From assembly GCF_000970465.2 (NCBI RefSeq), contig NZ_LAJE02000222.1, positions 1 to 49,508 on the forward strand: DNA of 49,508 bases, in the 5' to 3' direction. Positions 18,774 to 27,354 of the stretch are shown here, piece by piece. How positions within the stretch are numbered: the stretch's first letter is position 1; every line of letters begins with the position of its first letter. A model generated the notes under the pieces. It saw only the letters and a list, made by a program, of their open reading frames with translations, did not search any database and had not been told where the DNA came from. The DNA is from Devosia insulae DS-56 (GTDB taxonomy: Bacteria; Pseudomonadota; Alphaproteobacteria; Rhizobiales; Devosiaceae). A program made the translations under genes and the position numbers.

Positions 18774-19736
18774 ATGACCATCTACCACAGCACGGTGCAA
18801 ACCCGGTCCGCCTCCATCCGCCTCAGCGAAAGCGACGGACGGGGCGAACCGCTATTGCTGCTGCACGGCTCGGGCGCCTCGCGCAAAGTGTTCAGCAAGC
18901 AGTTCGACAGCGAGCTCAGCGAGCGGCACCGGCTGATCGCGCTGGACCTGCCGGGGCACGGGGCCTCAGGCGACGCGGAGTCCCCCGCCGACTATGGCAT
19001 CGACGGGTTGGCGCGCACCGTGGCCGAGGTGCTGGAGCACAAGGGCATCGAGCGCACACTGGTGATGGGCTGGTCGCTGGGCGGCCATGTCGGTATCGAG
19101 CTGCTGGCGCGGCATCCGGGCGTTCGCGGGCTGATGATCGTCGGCGCGCCGCCGGTCGGCCGTGGGCCGGTCGCCATGCTGCGCGGCTTTCAGACCAACC
19201 TCGACCTGCTGCTGGCGGCCAAAGAGCAGTTCAACGAGCGCGAGGCGCAACGCTTCTACGAGATGTGCTACCACGGCGCGGGCGACCCGACCTTCCTGCA
19301 GTCGATCCGCCGGGCGGATGGACGGGTGCGCGTTGCCGTGTCGAAGAGCCTGCTGCGCGGCGATACCGCCGACCAGAAGCTGGCGGTCGAGCAGGCAAAC
19401 GTCCCGGTTGCCGTGGTCAATGGGGCGAACGAACCGGTGGCGCGGCTCAGCTATCTCGCGGGCCTGCACTACCGGAACCTCTGGGGCAACGTCTGCCACA
19501 TCATTCCCGACGCGGGACATGCGCCATTTTGGGATCAGCCCGAACGGTTCAACGAGCTACTCGGCAGCTTCGCGGCCGACGTGGTGGCAAAACCGGTCGC
19601 CACCACGCCTGTCGTCGCGGAGGTCACTCCGCCGCCTGCGGCAGCAGCTCCTGCCGCTCCCACTTCAGCACCGGCGAGCGTGCGGCGCGGGTCTCATCCA
19701 GGCGCCGGCGCGGTGCGTTCAGCGGCGCGCTGGTAA
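18774..19736 (+). CDS. Alpha/beta hydrolase
   Basis: A 320-residue alpha/beta-fold hydrolase. The oxyanion loop is HGSGAS (31-36), the nucleophile elbow is GWSLGGH with Ser101, and the catalytic His is in DAGHAPFWDQPERF near the C-terminus. The substrate is unknown. The start at 18774 matches the first strand; a GTG at 18708 would add 22 unlikely residues. The core ends near residue 275 and is followed by an unusual Pro/Ala-rich and basic tail of about 45 residues, most of it encoded antisense to the last 113 bases of gcvPB. The tail may be real or may reflect loss of an earlier stop. Confidence 0.88.
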   Translation: MTIYHSTVQTRSASIRLSESDGRGEPLLLLHGSGASRKVFSKQFDSELSERHRLIALDLPGHGASGDAESPADYGIDGLARTVAEVLEHKGIERTLVMGWSLGGHVGIELLARHPGVRGLMIVGAPPVGRGPVAMLRGFQTNLDLLLAAKEQFNEREAQRFYEMCYHGAGDPTFLQSIRRADGRVRVAVSKSLLRGDTADQKLAVEQANVPVAVVNGANEPVARLSYLAGLHYRNLWGNVCHIIPDAGHAPFWDQPERFNELLGSFAADVVAKPVATTPVVAEVTPPPAAAAPAAPTSAPASVRRGSHPGAGAVRSAARW

Positions 19737-21189
19737 AGCGGGCCGCGTTGCCGGCCTTGGCGTCCTCGGCCAGTTCCAGCATTACATCGCAGAAGCGGTC
19801 GAGCGTCTGCTTGCTCTCGGACTCGGTGGGTTCGACCAGCATGGCGCCATGTACGACCAGCGGGAAGTACATGGTCATGGGGTGGAAACCCTCGTCGATC
19901 AGCGCCTTGGCGAAATCGAGGGTCGAGACGCCGGTGCCCTCGAGGAAGCTGTCGTCGAACAGCGCCTCGTGCATGCAGGGCTGACCGGGGAACGGCACCG
20001 AGAAGACGCGCTCGAGCCGCGCCTTGATGTAGTTGGCGTTGAGCACCGCATCCTTGGCGGCCTGTGCCAGGCCGTCGCCACCATGGCTCAGCATGTAGGT
20101 GAGGGCGCGAACATACATGCCCATCTGGCCGTTGAAGGCAGTGATACGGCCGAGGTGCTGGCCTTCAGCATGCTCAACCAGTTCCGTCCCGCCGCTCCCC
20201 TTGCGGACAAACGGTACTGGTGCGAACGGTGCCAGCGCGGCCGAGAGGACCACCGGACCGGCGCCCGGGCCGCCGCCACCATGCGGGGTGGAGAAGGTCT
20301 TGTGGAGGTTAATGTGCATGGCGTCGATGCCGAGATCACCCGGCCGGACCACGCCCATGATGGCGTTGAAATTGGCGCCGTCGCAGTAAAAGAAGGCCCC
20401 GGCCTCGTGCACGGCGGCGGCGATCTCGATCACTTCGGGCTCGAACAGCCCGCAGGTGTTGGGGTTGGTCAGCATGATCGCCGCCACATCGGGCGACAGA
20501 GCTGCCTTCACCGCCTCGACATCGACCGTGCCATCATCGCGCGCCGGCACCGCCCGCACAGAATAACCGAGGAAGGCGGCGGTCGCCGGGTTGGTGCCGT
20601 GGGCGCTTTCGGGGACCAGCACGACCTTGCGGTGCCCCTGCCCGGCGGCGTCCTGCGCCGCCTTGATGGCCATCATGCCGGCCATCTCGCCATGCGCGCC
20701 GGCTTTGGGAGTGAGGCAGACCGCTGCGGTATTGGTCAGCGTCATCAGCCAGTGCGCGAGCTCATCCATCAGGGCGAGGGCACCCTGCACGGTCGACACC
20801 GGCTGCAGCGGGTGGATGTCGGCAAAGCCCGGCAGCCGCGCCATCTTCTCGTTCAAGCGCGGGTTGTGCTTCATGGTGCACGAGCCGAGCGGGTACATGC
20901 CGCTGTCGATCGAATAGTTGAGGCGGCTGAGGCGCACATAGTGACGGAGCGTCTCGGGCTCGGTGAGGCCGGCGAGGTCGATCTCCGACTTCCGCTCGAA
21001 GCCGCCAAGGAAGCTGCCGTCGATCGCCACATCAGGCAGGTCGACGCCGGAATGCTCGCGATCGCCGATCTCGAACAGCAGCGGCTCGTTGGGCAGCAGC
21101 GACGAGCCGGAGACCGAGGTGAAATCCGACGTGCCGGCGGGCACGGGCGTGCCGACGCCAGTCGGGCGACCCTGGTTGTTCATGCTCAT
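19624..21189 (-). CDS. gcvPB: Glycine dehydrogenase (decarboxylating), P-protein subunit 2
   Basis: C-terminal half of the split P-protein of the glycine cleavage system. It carries pyridoxal phosphate and decarboxylates glycine. The PLP lysine is Lys297 in NLHKTF, followed by the glycine-rich HGGGGPG. The 521-residue length matches split GcvPB proteins. Its ATG at 21189 overlaps the gcvPA stop as ATGA, implying coupled translation; an ATG at 21183 is also possible. It is the last gene of the operon, and its 3' end overlaps the convergent hydrolase gene by 113 bases. Confidence 0.97.
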   Translation of the reverse strand: MSMNNQGRPTGVGTPVPAGTSDFTSVSGSSLLPNEPLLFEIGDREHSGVDLPDVAIDGSFLGGFERKSEIDLAGLTEPETLRHYVRLSRLNYSIDSGMYPLGSCTMKHNPRLNEKMARLPGFADIHPLQPVSTVQGALALMDELAHWLMTLTNTAAVCLTPKAGAHGEMAGMMAIKAAQDAAGQGHRKVVLVPESAHGTNPATAAFLGYSVRAVPARDDGTVDVEAVKAALSPDVAAIMLTNPNTCGLFEPEVIEIAAAVHEAGAFFYCDGANFNAIMGVVRPGDLGIDAMHINLHKTFSTPHGGGGPGAGPVVLSAALAPFAPVPFVRKGSGGTELVEHAEGQHLGRITAFNGQMGMYVRALTYMLSHGGDGLAQAAKDAVLNANYIKARLERVFSVPFPGQPCMHEALFDDSFLEGTGVSTLDFAKALIDEGFHPMTMYFPLVVHGAMLVEPTESESKQTLDRFCDVMLELAEDAKAGNAARFTSAPLNAPRRRLDETRAARSPVLKWERQELLPQAAE

Positions 21190-22541
21190 TGGGCGTCCTC
21201 CGAAAGGGCGGCGTGGAGGCACTCGGCCAGCATCGCGATATCGTCGTCGGTGGTGAGTTCGGTGGCGGCGAGGACGATGAGGTTCTCGCAGGCCGGGTTA
21301 TCCGGCTCGAGGCGGCTGACCGGCAGACCAGCGAGGACGTCGGCCCTCGCCAGCAGCTCGACGATCGGTGCGGCCGGAACCGGCAGCCGGATGGTCATCT
21401 CGTTGAAGAAGCTATGGTTGAGCAGTTCGACACCGGGGACGGTGCCGAGCATCTTCGCCAGCTTCACCGCATTGTGGTGGTTGAGGCGGGCCAGCTTCTT
21501 CAAGCCAGCCTCGCCGAGCAGCGACATGTGGATGGAGAAGGCAAGCGCACAGAGGCCCGAGTTGGTGCAGATGTTGCTCGTCGCCTTCTCGCGACGGATG
21601 TGCTGCTCGCGGGTCGAAAGCGTCAGCACGAAGCCACGATTGCCGTCGGCATCGACGGTTTCGCCGCAGAGCCGCCCCGGCATCTGGCGGATAAACTCTT
21701 TCCTGGTGGCCATCAGGCCGACATAGGGGCCGCCGAAGTTGAGGCTGTTGCCGATCGACTGGCCCTCGGCGACGACGATATCGGCACCGAGCGCGCCGGG
21801 CGCCTCGATCAGGCCGAGCGACACCACTTCGGTCACCACGACGATCAGCAGGGCACCGGCGGCGTGGGCGGCGTCGGCGGCGGCGCGGAGGTCGCGCAGG
21901 TGGCCGTAGAAGTCCGGGGTCTGAACCACGATGGCGGCAGTGTCGCCGTCGATGCGGTTGAGGATATCGCCCTGCCCTTCCGGCGAAGCCGGCAGGCAGA
22001 CGAGGTCGGGGCCGTCACCGAGATAGGTGCGGACCACGTCGCGGTAGTGTGGATGCAGGCCCCCCGAGAGGATGATGCGGCTGCGGCGGGTCAGCCGGCG
22101 CGCCATCAGCACGGCTTCGGCGGTGGCGGTCGAGCCGTCATACATCGAGGCGTTAGCGACCTCCATGCCGGTGAGGTGCGCCACCTGGGTCTGGAACTCG
22201 AACAGCATCTGGAGCGTCCCCTGCGAGACCTCCGGCTGATACGGGGTATAGGCGGTGAGCCACTCCGAGCGCTGGATCAGGTGATCGACGCTGGCCGGCA
22301 CATGATGCCGGTAGGCGCCGGCGCCGATGAAGAACGGACCGTCACCGGCAGCGTGGTTGCGGCCGGCCAGTGCCTTCATCTTAGCTTCGACGAGGAACTC
22401 GGGCGAATGGCGCGGCAGGTTCACCGGCTCGCGCAGCAGGGCATGGCGGGGGACGCGAGCGAACAGATCCTCGGCCGTGCTGGCGCCGATGACGGCGAGC
22501 ATATCGGCCCGCTCGTGCTCGGAATGGGGGAGATAGCGCAT
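21186..22541 (-). CDS. gcvPA: Glycine dehydrogenase (decarboxylating), P-protein subunit 1
   Basis: N-terminal half of the split P-protein, partner of GcvPB. The 451-residue product begins MRYLPHSEHERADMLAVIG, a typical GcvPA start, and contains the family motifs PYQPEVSQGTLQMLFEFQT and NASMYDGSTATAEA. It lacks the PLP lysine, as expected of this half, but contributes to the active site. It is separated from gcvH by 175 bases that contain a type A palindromic repeat, so expression relative to gcvH may be changed by RNA structure. Confidence 0.97.
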   Translation of the reverse strand: MRYLPHSEHERADMLAVIGASTAEDLFARVPRHALLREPVNLPRHSPEFLVEAKMKALAGRNHAAGDGPFFIGAGAYRHHVPASVDHLIQRSEWLTAYTPYQPEVSQGTLQMLFEFQTQVAHLTGMEVANASMYDGSTATAEAVLMARRLTRRSRIILSGGLHPHYRDVVRTYLGDGPDLVCLPASPEGQGDILNRIDGDTAAIVVQTPDFYGHLRDLRAAADAAHAAGALLIVVVTEVVSLGLIEAPGALGADIVVAEGQSIGNSLNFGGPYVGLMATRKEFIRQMPGRLCGETVDADGNRGFVLTLSTREQHIRREKATSNICTNSGLCALAFSIHMSLLGEAGLKKLARLNHHNAVKLAKMLGTVPGVELLNHSFFNEMTIRLPVPAAPIVELLARADVLAGLPVSRLEPDNPACENLIVLAATELTTDDDIAMLAECLHAALSEDAQ

Positions 22542-22577
22542 CAGTTGATTCCGTAGGAGGAAAAGTGGGTAACGGCA

Positions 22578-22705
22578 GCAGACGGCCCCCGCCCGGCCTC
22601 CCCCATAAAGGGGGAGGTGAAGAGTCGAGGTTGCGGCTCGATCGTGCCATACGCTCGGTGCGGCACCTCCCCCTTTATGGGGGAGGATGGGAGGGGGCCG
22701 TCTGC
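22578..22705. repeat. Palindromic repeat, type A, copy 2 (complete)
   Basis: The complete element: outer 13-base arms GCAGACGGCCCCC (22578-22590) and its exact reverse complement (22693-22705), and inner 22-base arms (22598-22619 and 22664-22685), each of which is itself a small hairpin. The inner arms differ from copy 1 at 2243-2349 by one base pair kept complementary on both sides (CATAAAG versus CATGAAG). It lies between gcvH and gcvPA inside a transcribed operon. Confidence 0.85.
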
Positions 22706-22716
22706 CAGAGGCGTGC

Positions 22717-23070
22717 TCACTTGGTCAGGTCCGCATAGGCCGCTGCATCCATCAGCCCATCCAGTTCACTGGCGTCATCGAGCTGGAGCTTGAAGATCCA
22801 GCCGTCGGTTTCGGGCGACGAGTTGATGAGCCCCGGTTCACCAGAGAGCGCGACATTGACGGCGGTAACGGTGCCGGAGACCGGCGAGTAGATCTCGGAT
22901 GCGGCCTTCACCGATTCGACCACCGCGGCCTCGTCGCCGGCCTTCAGCTTCTGGCCGACCTTGGGCAGCTCGACATAGACGATGTCGCCCAGTTGCTCCT
23001 GCGCATAGGGGGTGATGCCCACGGTGCCGTCGGCGGTGATGTACTCGTGGTCCTTGGTGAACTTGGTCAT
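22717..23070 (-). CDS. gcvH: Glycine cleavage system H protein
   Basis: Lipoyl carrier protein of 117 residues that shuttles the aminomethyl group between the P, T and L proteins. The lipoylation site is Lys55 in ESVKAASE, within the conserved beta-hairpin, and the preceding [12 protein letters not shown] segment is typical. The ATG overlaps the gcvT stop (ATGA), so translation is probably coupled. It is followed by a type A repeat and then gcvPA. Confidence 0.98.
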   Translation of the reverse strand: MTKFTKDHEYITADGTVGITPYAQEQLGDIVYVELPKVGQKLKAGDEAAVVESVKAASEIYSPVSGTVTAVNVALSGEPGLINSSPETDGWIFKLQLDDASELDGLMDAAAYADLTK

Positions 23071-24236
23071 TTGCTGGCCTTCCGGACATAGCGATGGGGA
23101 ACGAATGGGGTGGCGACGGCTTCCGCCGCCTGGGTCTTGCCGCGCACCAGCACCTGCAGTTTGGTGCCCGGGGCGGCGTGATCGGGCGGCACGAAGCCGA
23201 TGGCGATGGCCCGGCTGAGGGTGGGGGCGAAGCCGCCCGAAGTGACGACGCCGATCTCGGCGCCGTACTGATCGAGGATCGCGGCGCCTTCACGGGCCGG
23301 CGCCCCTTCGACGGTCAGCCCGATGCGGACGCGCTCGAGCACACCGCCCAGTTCGGCAAGGATGCGCTGCGCACCGGGGAAATCGGCGGCCTCGCGGCGG
23401 CGTTTGGAGATAGCGAAGTTGAGCCCAGCCTCGACCGGCGAGATGGTTTCGTCGAGGTCGTGGCCATAAAGCGGCAACCCGGCCTCGAGCCGCAGGCTGT
23501 CGCGGGCGCCGAGCCCGATCGGCTTGACCCTGTTATCGGCGAGCAGCGTGTCCCAGAAGGCGGCGGCGTGTTCGGGATCGACGAGGATCTCGAAGCCGTC
23601 CTCGCCGGTATAGCCGGAGCGCGAGATCACCAGTTTGGTGTCGCGCCAGTCGAATGAGGCGTAGTGCATGAAGCCGAGTTCGGCGGCAGCGGGGACGATG
23701 GCATCGATCACCGCGGCGGCTTCCGGCCCCTGCAGCGCCAGCAGCGCACAGTGGTCCGAGCGGTTGAGCGTGGCGCGGCCCAGGGCAGCGGCAGCGATGC
23801 GCTGGAAGTCCGCCTCCTTGGTGCCGGCGTTGACGACGATGTAGAGCGCCCCGCCCCAGCCGGCGGCGGCCGGACGGGCGACCATCAGGTCGTCATAGGT
23901 GCCGCCCTGATCATTGAGCAGCAGGGTGTAGCGGATCTGACCGGGCTTCAGCCCCTTGATGTCGCCGCAGATCAGCGGCTCGACCACTTCGGCGACTGCA
24001 GCATGATCCGCCTCGCCATTGCCCGACTTATCGTCGAGGACGAGGAAGCTCGGGCCCATATGCGACACGTCGAACAGGCCGGCGTGCTCGCGGGTCCATT
24101 TGTGCTCGGCGATGATGCCGGCGGGATACTGCACGGGCAGCGAATAACCGGAGAACGGCACCATGCGGCCGCCGAGCGCCACATGCTTGTCGTTGAGAAC
24201 TACGGTCTTGAGGTCGTCTGCCGGTTGATCGGCCAT
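23067..24236 (-). CDS. gcvT: Glycine cleavage system T protein (aminomethyltransferase)
   Basis: Tetrahydrofolate-dependent aminomethyltransferase of about 389 residues. It releases ammonia and makes 5,10-methylene-THF from the H-protein-bound intermediate. Conserved segments include [10 protein letters not shown] near the N-terminus, [13 protein letters not shown] and the [20 protein letters not shown] motif. The ATG at 24236 fits the family start; a GTG at 24260 in frame would add eight residues. First gene of the operon, about 60 bases downstream of the glycine riboswitch. Confidence 0.96.
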   Translation of the reverse strand: MADQPADDLKTVVLNDKHVALGGRMVPFSGYSLPVQYPAGIIAEHKWTREHAGLFDVSHMGPSFLVLDDKSGNGEADHAAVAEVVEPLICGDIKGLKPGQIRYTLLLNDQGGTYDDLMVARPAAAGWGGALYIVVNAGTKEADFQRIAAAALGRATLNRSDHCALLALQGPEAAAVIDAIVPAAAELGFMHYASFDWRDTKLVISRSGYTGEDGFEILVDPEHAAAFWDTLLADNRVKPIGLGARDSLRLEAGLPLYGHDLDETISPVEAGLNFAISKRRREAADFPGAQRILAELGGVLERVRIGLTVEGAPAREGAAILDQYGAEIGVVTSGGFAPTLSRAIAIGFVPPDHAAPGTKLQVLVRGKTQAAEAVATPFVPHRYVRKASK

Positions 24237-24295
24237 TGGGACACCAGGGGCTTGTTGCACAACAACGCACGAGCGAACGCCCCCGCGTCGGTGCC

Positions 24296-24465
24296 CCCTC
24301 TGTCCGCTAACCTGAGAGATTTCCTGACCACCTATGGGTCAGTTGCTCCTTCGGTGAGGCGAGATCGCCTGCTTTCCAGAGTTCAGTACGACAGCGGTCC
24401 GGGTGCCTGAGAGTTTCCGGGGCGGTTGCTCCTTCGGCGCCGGCTCGAAACCGGACTCTCCCGCT
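24296..24465 (-). promoter_or_regulatory. Tandem glycine riboswitch (gcvT leader)
   Basis: Two glycine aptamers in the 5' leader of gcvT, on the minus strand. Aptamer 1 spans about 24465-24393 and opens with GCGGGAGAGTCC. Aptamer 2 spans about 24381-24296, with P1 strands CTCTGG and GGACAGAGGG. Both carry the conserved core GAAGGAGCAA and the CTCTCAGG block typical of this class. Established role: glycine binding switches on the gcv operon so that excess glycine is degraded. The switch arrangement (terminator or RBS control) is not clear from the 60 bases left before gcvT. Confidence 0.95.
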
Positions 24466-24473
24466 GTTGGGTT

Positions 24474-24504
24474 ATGCTAAGCCGGGTTTGCGCGGCGAAG
24501 TCAA
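24474..24504 (-). promoter_or_regulatory. Candidate promoter of the gcv operon
   Basis: On the minus strand, TTGACT (24504-24499) and TAGCAT (24479-24474) with a 19-base spacer. The predicted start point is within a few bases of the first riboswitch aptamer, which supports it; the spacer is longer than ideal. Confidence 0.5.
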
Positions 24505-24538
24505 TCGCGATGCGCACCGGAGCCGGTTCGACCCACAG

Positions 24539-24632
24539 GGTCATTCCCGCGAAAGCGGGAACCTCTGTTTTGTGCCCGCTGCACGATCGCAAACGGAGTT
24601 GCCCGCTTTCGCGGGGATGACACCGAGTTTGT
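24539..24632. repeat. Palindromic repeat, type B, copy 1
   Basis: Arms TCATTCCCGCGAAAGCGGGA... (24541-24570) and the near reverse complement (24591-24620; 26 of 30 matching). Each arm contains a CCCGCGAAAGCGGG-type hairpin. A second copy is at 43326-43412. It lies just upstream of the gcv promoter, between the gcv leader and the end of the lipoprotein gene; no gene is seen in 24505-24669. Confidence 0.85.
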
Positions 24633-24669
24633 TGCGCTGTCGGGGGACAGTCCCGGAGCTCAGCCTTAC

Positions 24670-25257
24670 TTACTTGTCGAAGCTGACCCAGATGACGATC
24701 TGCTCGCCGCCGGTATAGGGGATGGCGACGTTCTCGACCACCTTGACGAACTCTTCGGACTGGTTCGGCGGGGTGATGGTGACGGGGATCTCGTAGCGCT
24801 CGGAGAACAGCGGCACCTCGTCGCGCTCGACCGCAAAGCGGACCGGCACGTTGACATTGGTCTGGTTGCCGGCCGGGCCGAGCAGCAGCCGGCCGACGAT
24901 GCCCATCTTCACCGTGATCAAGCCGTTGGACACCACGCAGTTGCGCGATTGCTTCTCGATCACAGCCTGGTAGTTCAGGGCGCGGGCGTCACCGACCTTG
25001 CCCTTACCATAGTAGAACAATGCCTCACCACCATTGCGCACCTTGATCGGCGGGCATTCGGTGGCAATGGCGGGCAGCGCGTTGGTGCTGGCGGTCGCCA
25101 ATTCCTGTTGCGTGGGGTTGGCGGTGGCCATCGGCGACGGGCCGCTCGCGGCGGGCGCGAACATGTTGCCCATCGAGCAGGCCGAGAGAGCGAGCGCCAG
25201 GGCGCCCATCGAAACCAGTTTTGCGCCGCGCGTCGCCGCCAAATCAACAAACCCCAT
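24670..25257 (-). CDS. Putative lipoprotein, unknown function
   Basis: A 195-residue secreted protein that I do not assign to a named family. The N-terminus has basic residues, a hydrophobic stretch and a lipobox LSAC with Cys27, so it should be lipid-anchored. A Pro/Ala/Thr-rich linker (28-65) leads to a folded domain with ECPPIKVRNGGEALFYY and a beta-rich C-terminal half. Three further cysteines follow the anchor region or domain. It lies in the same orientation as, and 11 bases after, the peroxiredoxin gene, suggesting cotranscription. Confidence 0.8.
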   Translation of the reverse strand: MGFVDLAATRGAKLVSMGALALALSACSMGNMFAPAASGPSPMATANPTQQELATASTNALPAIATECPPIKVRNGGEALFYYGKGKVGDARALNYQAVIEKQSRNCVVSNGLITVKMGIVGRLLLGPAGNQTNVNVPVRFAVERDEVPLFSERYEIPVTITPPNQSEEFVKVVENVAIPYTGGEQIVIWVSFDK

Positions 25258-25268
25258 GCGACTGCTCC

Positions 25269-25766
25269 TTACGCACTAACTCGCGACGCTTCGAGCGCCA
25301 GCAGAACCGCCGGCGCGCCGCTGACGGTCACTCCTGACACATCCTGCACAAAGAGGTCATTAACGACGCCGTTCTCGATGATCATGGCGAAGCGGGCGAA
25401 GCGTTTGCCCATGCCGGCGATCTGCTTGGAGAGGCCCAGCGCATCGGCCAGGTTGCCGTCGCCATCGGCGATGAACTCGACCTTGCCGATCGCTTCGGAA
25501 CGCTCGGCCCAGGCCTTGGTCACGTGGTGATCATTGACGGCGCCGCAGACGATGCGGTCGACGCCGAACGCCTTGAACTTACCGACATTGACGACGAAGC
25601 CCGGCAGATGCGAGGTGTCGCAGGTCGGGGTGAAGGCGCCCGGAACGGCGAAGAACACCACCCGGCCGGTGCCCAGAACTGCATCGGACGTGGTGTCGAC
25701 GGTGTCGCCATTCCCCACGAGTTTGACCGGGACGGACGGAATCCTGTCCCCGCGCTGGATGGTCAT
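25269..25766 (-). CDS. Peroxiredoxin (Prx5-like)
   Basis: A 165-residue thiol peroxidase of the Prx5/AhpE-type group that reduces hydrogen peroxide and alkyl peroxides. The peroxidatic cysteine is Cys49 in the motif PGAFTPTCDTSH; the CGAVND cysteine further on may be the resolving or a structural residue. The start at 25766 (MTIQRGDRIPSV) matches the family N-terminus; an ATG at 25784 would add six residues. No glutaredoxin domain is fused. It is flanked by a lipoprotein gene and a DsbD-alpha-like gene in the same orientation. Confidence 0.92.
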   Translation of the reverse strand: MTIQRGDRIPSVPVKLVGNGDTVDTTSDAVLGTGRVVFFAVPGAFTPTCDTSHLPGFVVNVGKFKAFGVDRIVCGAVNDHHVTKAWAERSEAIGKVEFIADGDGNLADALGLSKQIAGMGKRFARFAMIIENGVVNDLFVQDVSGVTVSGAPAVLLALEASRVSA

Positions 25767-25826
25767 CTCAGTGAAAGCTCCCATGATCGAACGTACACCC
25801 TCTGCCCGGGCGCGACGGACCTTAGA

Positions 25827-26648
25827 TCAGTCGCCCGCTGCCGTCGACCCGGCGGACAAAATCCGCCGTTCCACCGAGAACGGACCCATTTCGGTCATGA
25901 ATGTGAGCCGGACGGGCATGCCCTCCACGCCGCGGCTACTTTCTCCCCCGAGCAGTGGCAGGAGGACTAGTTTTCCATCCGGGCTTTTTTGCGGCGCGCC
26001 AAAGAGTTGCCCGGCCTCGCCGGTGTCGGCGATCAGCGATTGCGGATCGACCTTGCCGTCGTCGAGGCGCACCGCCAGTGCCCCGGCGGCGCTGTCGAAA
26101 CCGACCCAGGCGATGGGGTCACGCGGGTCGTCCCACGGCATCGGCGTCAAGGCCAGCGCCTGGGCAATACGCAGTCCCTGCGCCCGGTCCGGGGCAGCGA
26201 ACGCCAGCGGCAGCTGGAAGCTGGCGGTCACCGGCACGCAGATGTCGGAGCAGACGCCCATAACCACGCCGACCCTGATGTCCGCCGTGTTGCCGTCCAA
26301 CTGCAGCTCGACCGGCAGCACGGTGGGGCCGCGATAGACGAAATCGACATAGCCGGTCTTGGTCTCGATCAACGGGAATGGCCACAGCACCTCGTGGCCG
26401 GCGACCCCCTTGGATGCAGCGAAGTCGAATTCGGTGGGAATGCCAGTCTCGCCGGGGACGCGCCAATAGGTGTTGGTGGCCTCGGGCATGTCGATCTCCA
26501 GCGCCACCATGGTGGTGCCGTCGGGTTTCAGCACGTCGGACGAGATCAGCCGGACTTTGGCGCCGGGCGCCACTTCCTGCCACGGCGTTTCGGCCGCGAC
26601 GGCAGGGGTGAAAAGCATGGGGATAAGCAGAAGTGCCGGGATGCGCAT
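25827..26648 (-). CDS. DsbD N-terminal (alpha) domain-like periplasmic protein
   Basis: A 273-residue secreted protein with a signal peptide (1-20, cut after AVAAE). It resembles the DsbD-alpha/ScsB N-terminal region (PF11412-like): the fragments WRVPGETGIPTEFDF and GVVMGVCSDICVPV with a conserved Cys pair are diagnostic. The membrane domain of DsbD and its C-terminal thioredoxin are absent. The ATG at 26648 has GGAAA just upstream. It may accept electrons from a separate membrane reductase and pass them to periplasmic clients, possibly in copper or cytochrome biogenesis (inference). Confidence 0.85.
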   Translation of the reverse strand: MRIPALLLIPMLFTPAVAAETPWQEVAPGAKVRLISSDVLKPDGTTMVALEIDMPEATNTYWRVPGETGIPTEFDFAASKGVAGHEVLWPFPLIETKTGYVDFVYRGPTVLPVELQLDGNTADIRVGVVMGVCSDICVPVTASFQLPLAFAAPDRAQGLRIAQALALTPMPWDDPRDPIAWVGFDSAAGALAVRLDDGKVDPQSLIADTGEAGQLFGAPQKSPDGKLVLLPLLGGESSRGVEGMPVRLTFMTEMGPFSVERRILSAGSTAAGD

Positions 26649-26775
26649 GGGTTTCCGGATAGCCGAGCGCACCCCAAATAGAAAGGCGGATCAGGTCTTC
26701 GTGAAGCTAGGCAGAGCGGCCGGGCTGAGTCTAAACTAGTTCGATCCGGCTCCGCCGGTGCCAGGAGTGTTGGAT

Positions 26776-27354
26776 ATGGAGTCGCTCAGGGGCCAGTTTC
26801 TCGTCGCCATGCCGGATATGGGCGACGACCGCTTCCGCGAGACCGTGATCTATCTGGTCGGCCATGGCGACGAAGGCGCCATGGGGCTGGTGATCAACCA
26901 GAGCCTCGAAGATATGAAGTTCGCCGATATCCTCGAAGAGCTGCAACTGGGCGCCAAGGATGAGCTGATCCAGCTGCCGGACGCGGTTCGCAACCGCAAG
27001 GTGCTGCGCGGCGGCCCGGTGCAGAAGAGCCGTGGCTTCGTGCTGCACTCGTCGGACTATTTCCGCGTCGGCAACTCCTACGAAGTCACCGACGACATCT
27101 GCCTCACCGCAACGCTCGATATCCTCAAGGCCATTGCGTTCAAGAACGCGCCGAGCGATGCGCTGTTCGCGCTCGGCTATTGCGGCTGGAGTCCGGGGCA
27201 GCTCGAGACCGAAATCCAGGGCAATGGCTGGCTGACCGTGCCGTTCTCGCGCGAGCTGCTGTTCGGGCTGCCGATCGAGAACCGCTACGATGCGGCGCTG
27301 GCCAGCCTCGGGATCACACGCGCGTCGCTGAGTGCGACGGCGGGGCATGGGTGA
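26776..27354 (+). CDS. yqgE: YqgE/AlgH family protein
   Basis: A 192-residue cytoplasmic protein of the conserved UPF0301 family. It begins MESLRGQFLVAMPDMGD, with the typical RETVIYLVGHGDEGAMGLVIN segment and ALGYCGWSPGQLETEI near the C-terminus. The molecular function is unknown. The ATG at 26776 has AGGAG eight bases ahead; a GTG at 26758 is less likely. Its stop codon lies inside the next gene, which begins eight bases earlier, so the two are probably translated together. Confidence 0.95.
   Translation: MESLRGQFLVAMPDMGDDRFRETVIYLVGHGDEGAMGLVINQSLEDMKFADILEELQLGAKDELIQLPDAVRNRKVLRGGPVQKSRGFVLHSSDYFRVGNSYEVTDDICLTATLDILKAIAFKNAPSDALFALGYCGWSPGQLETEIQGNGWLTVPFSRELLFGLPIENRYDAALASLGITRASLSATAGHG

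Noticed and set aside
19162-21726. 854-codon plus-strand open frame across the hydrolase and gcvP genes
   Set aside because: It reads an alternate frame of the hydrolase and then the reverse strand of gcvPB; no family resemblance.
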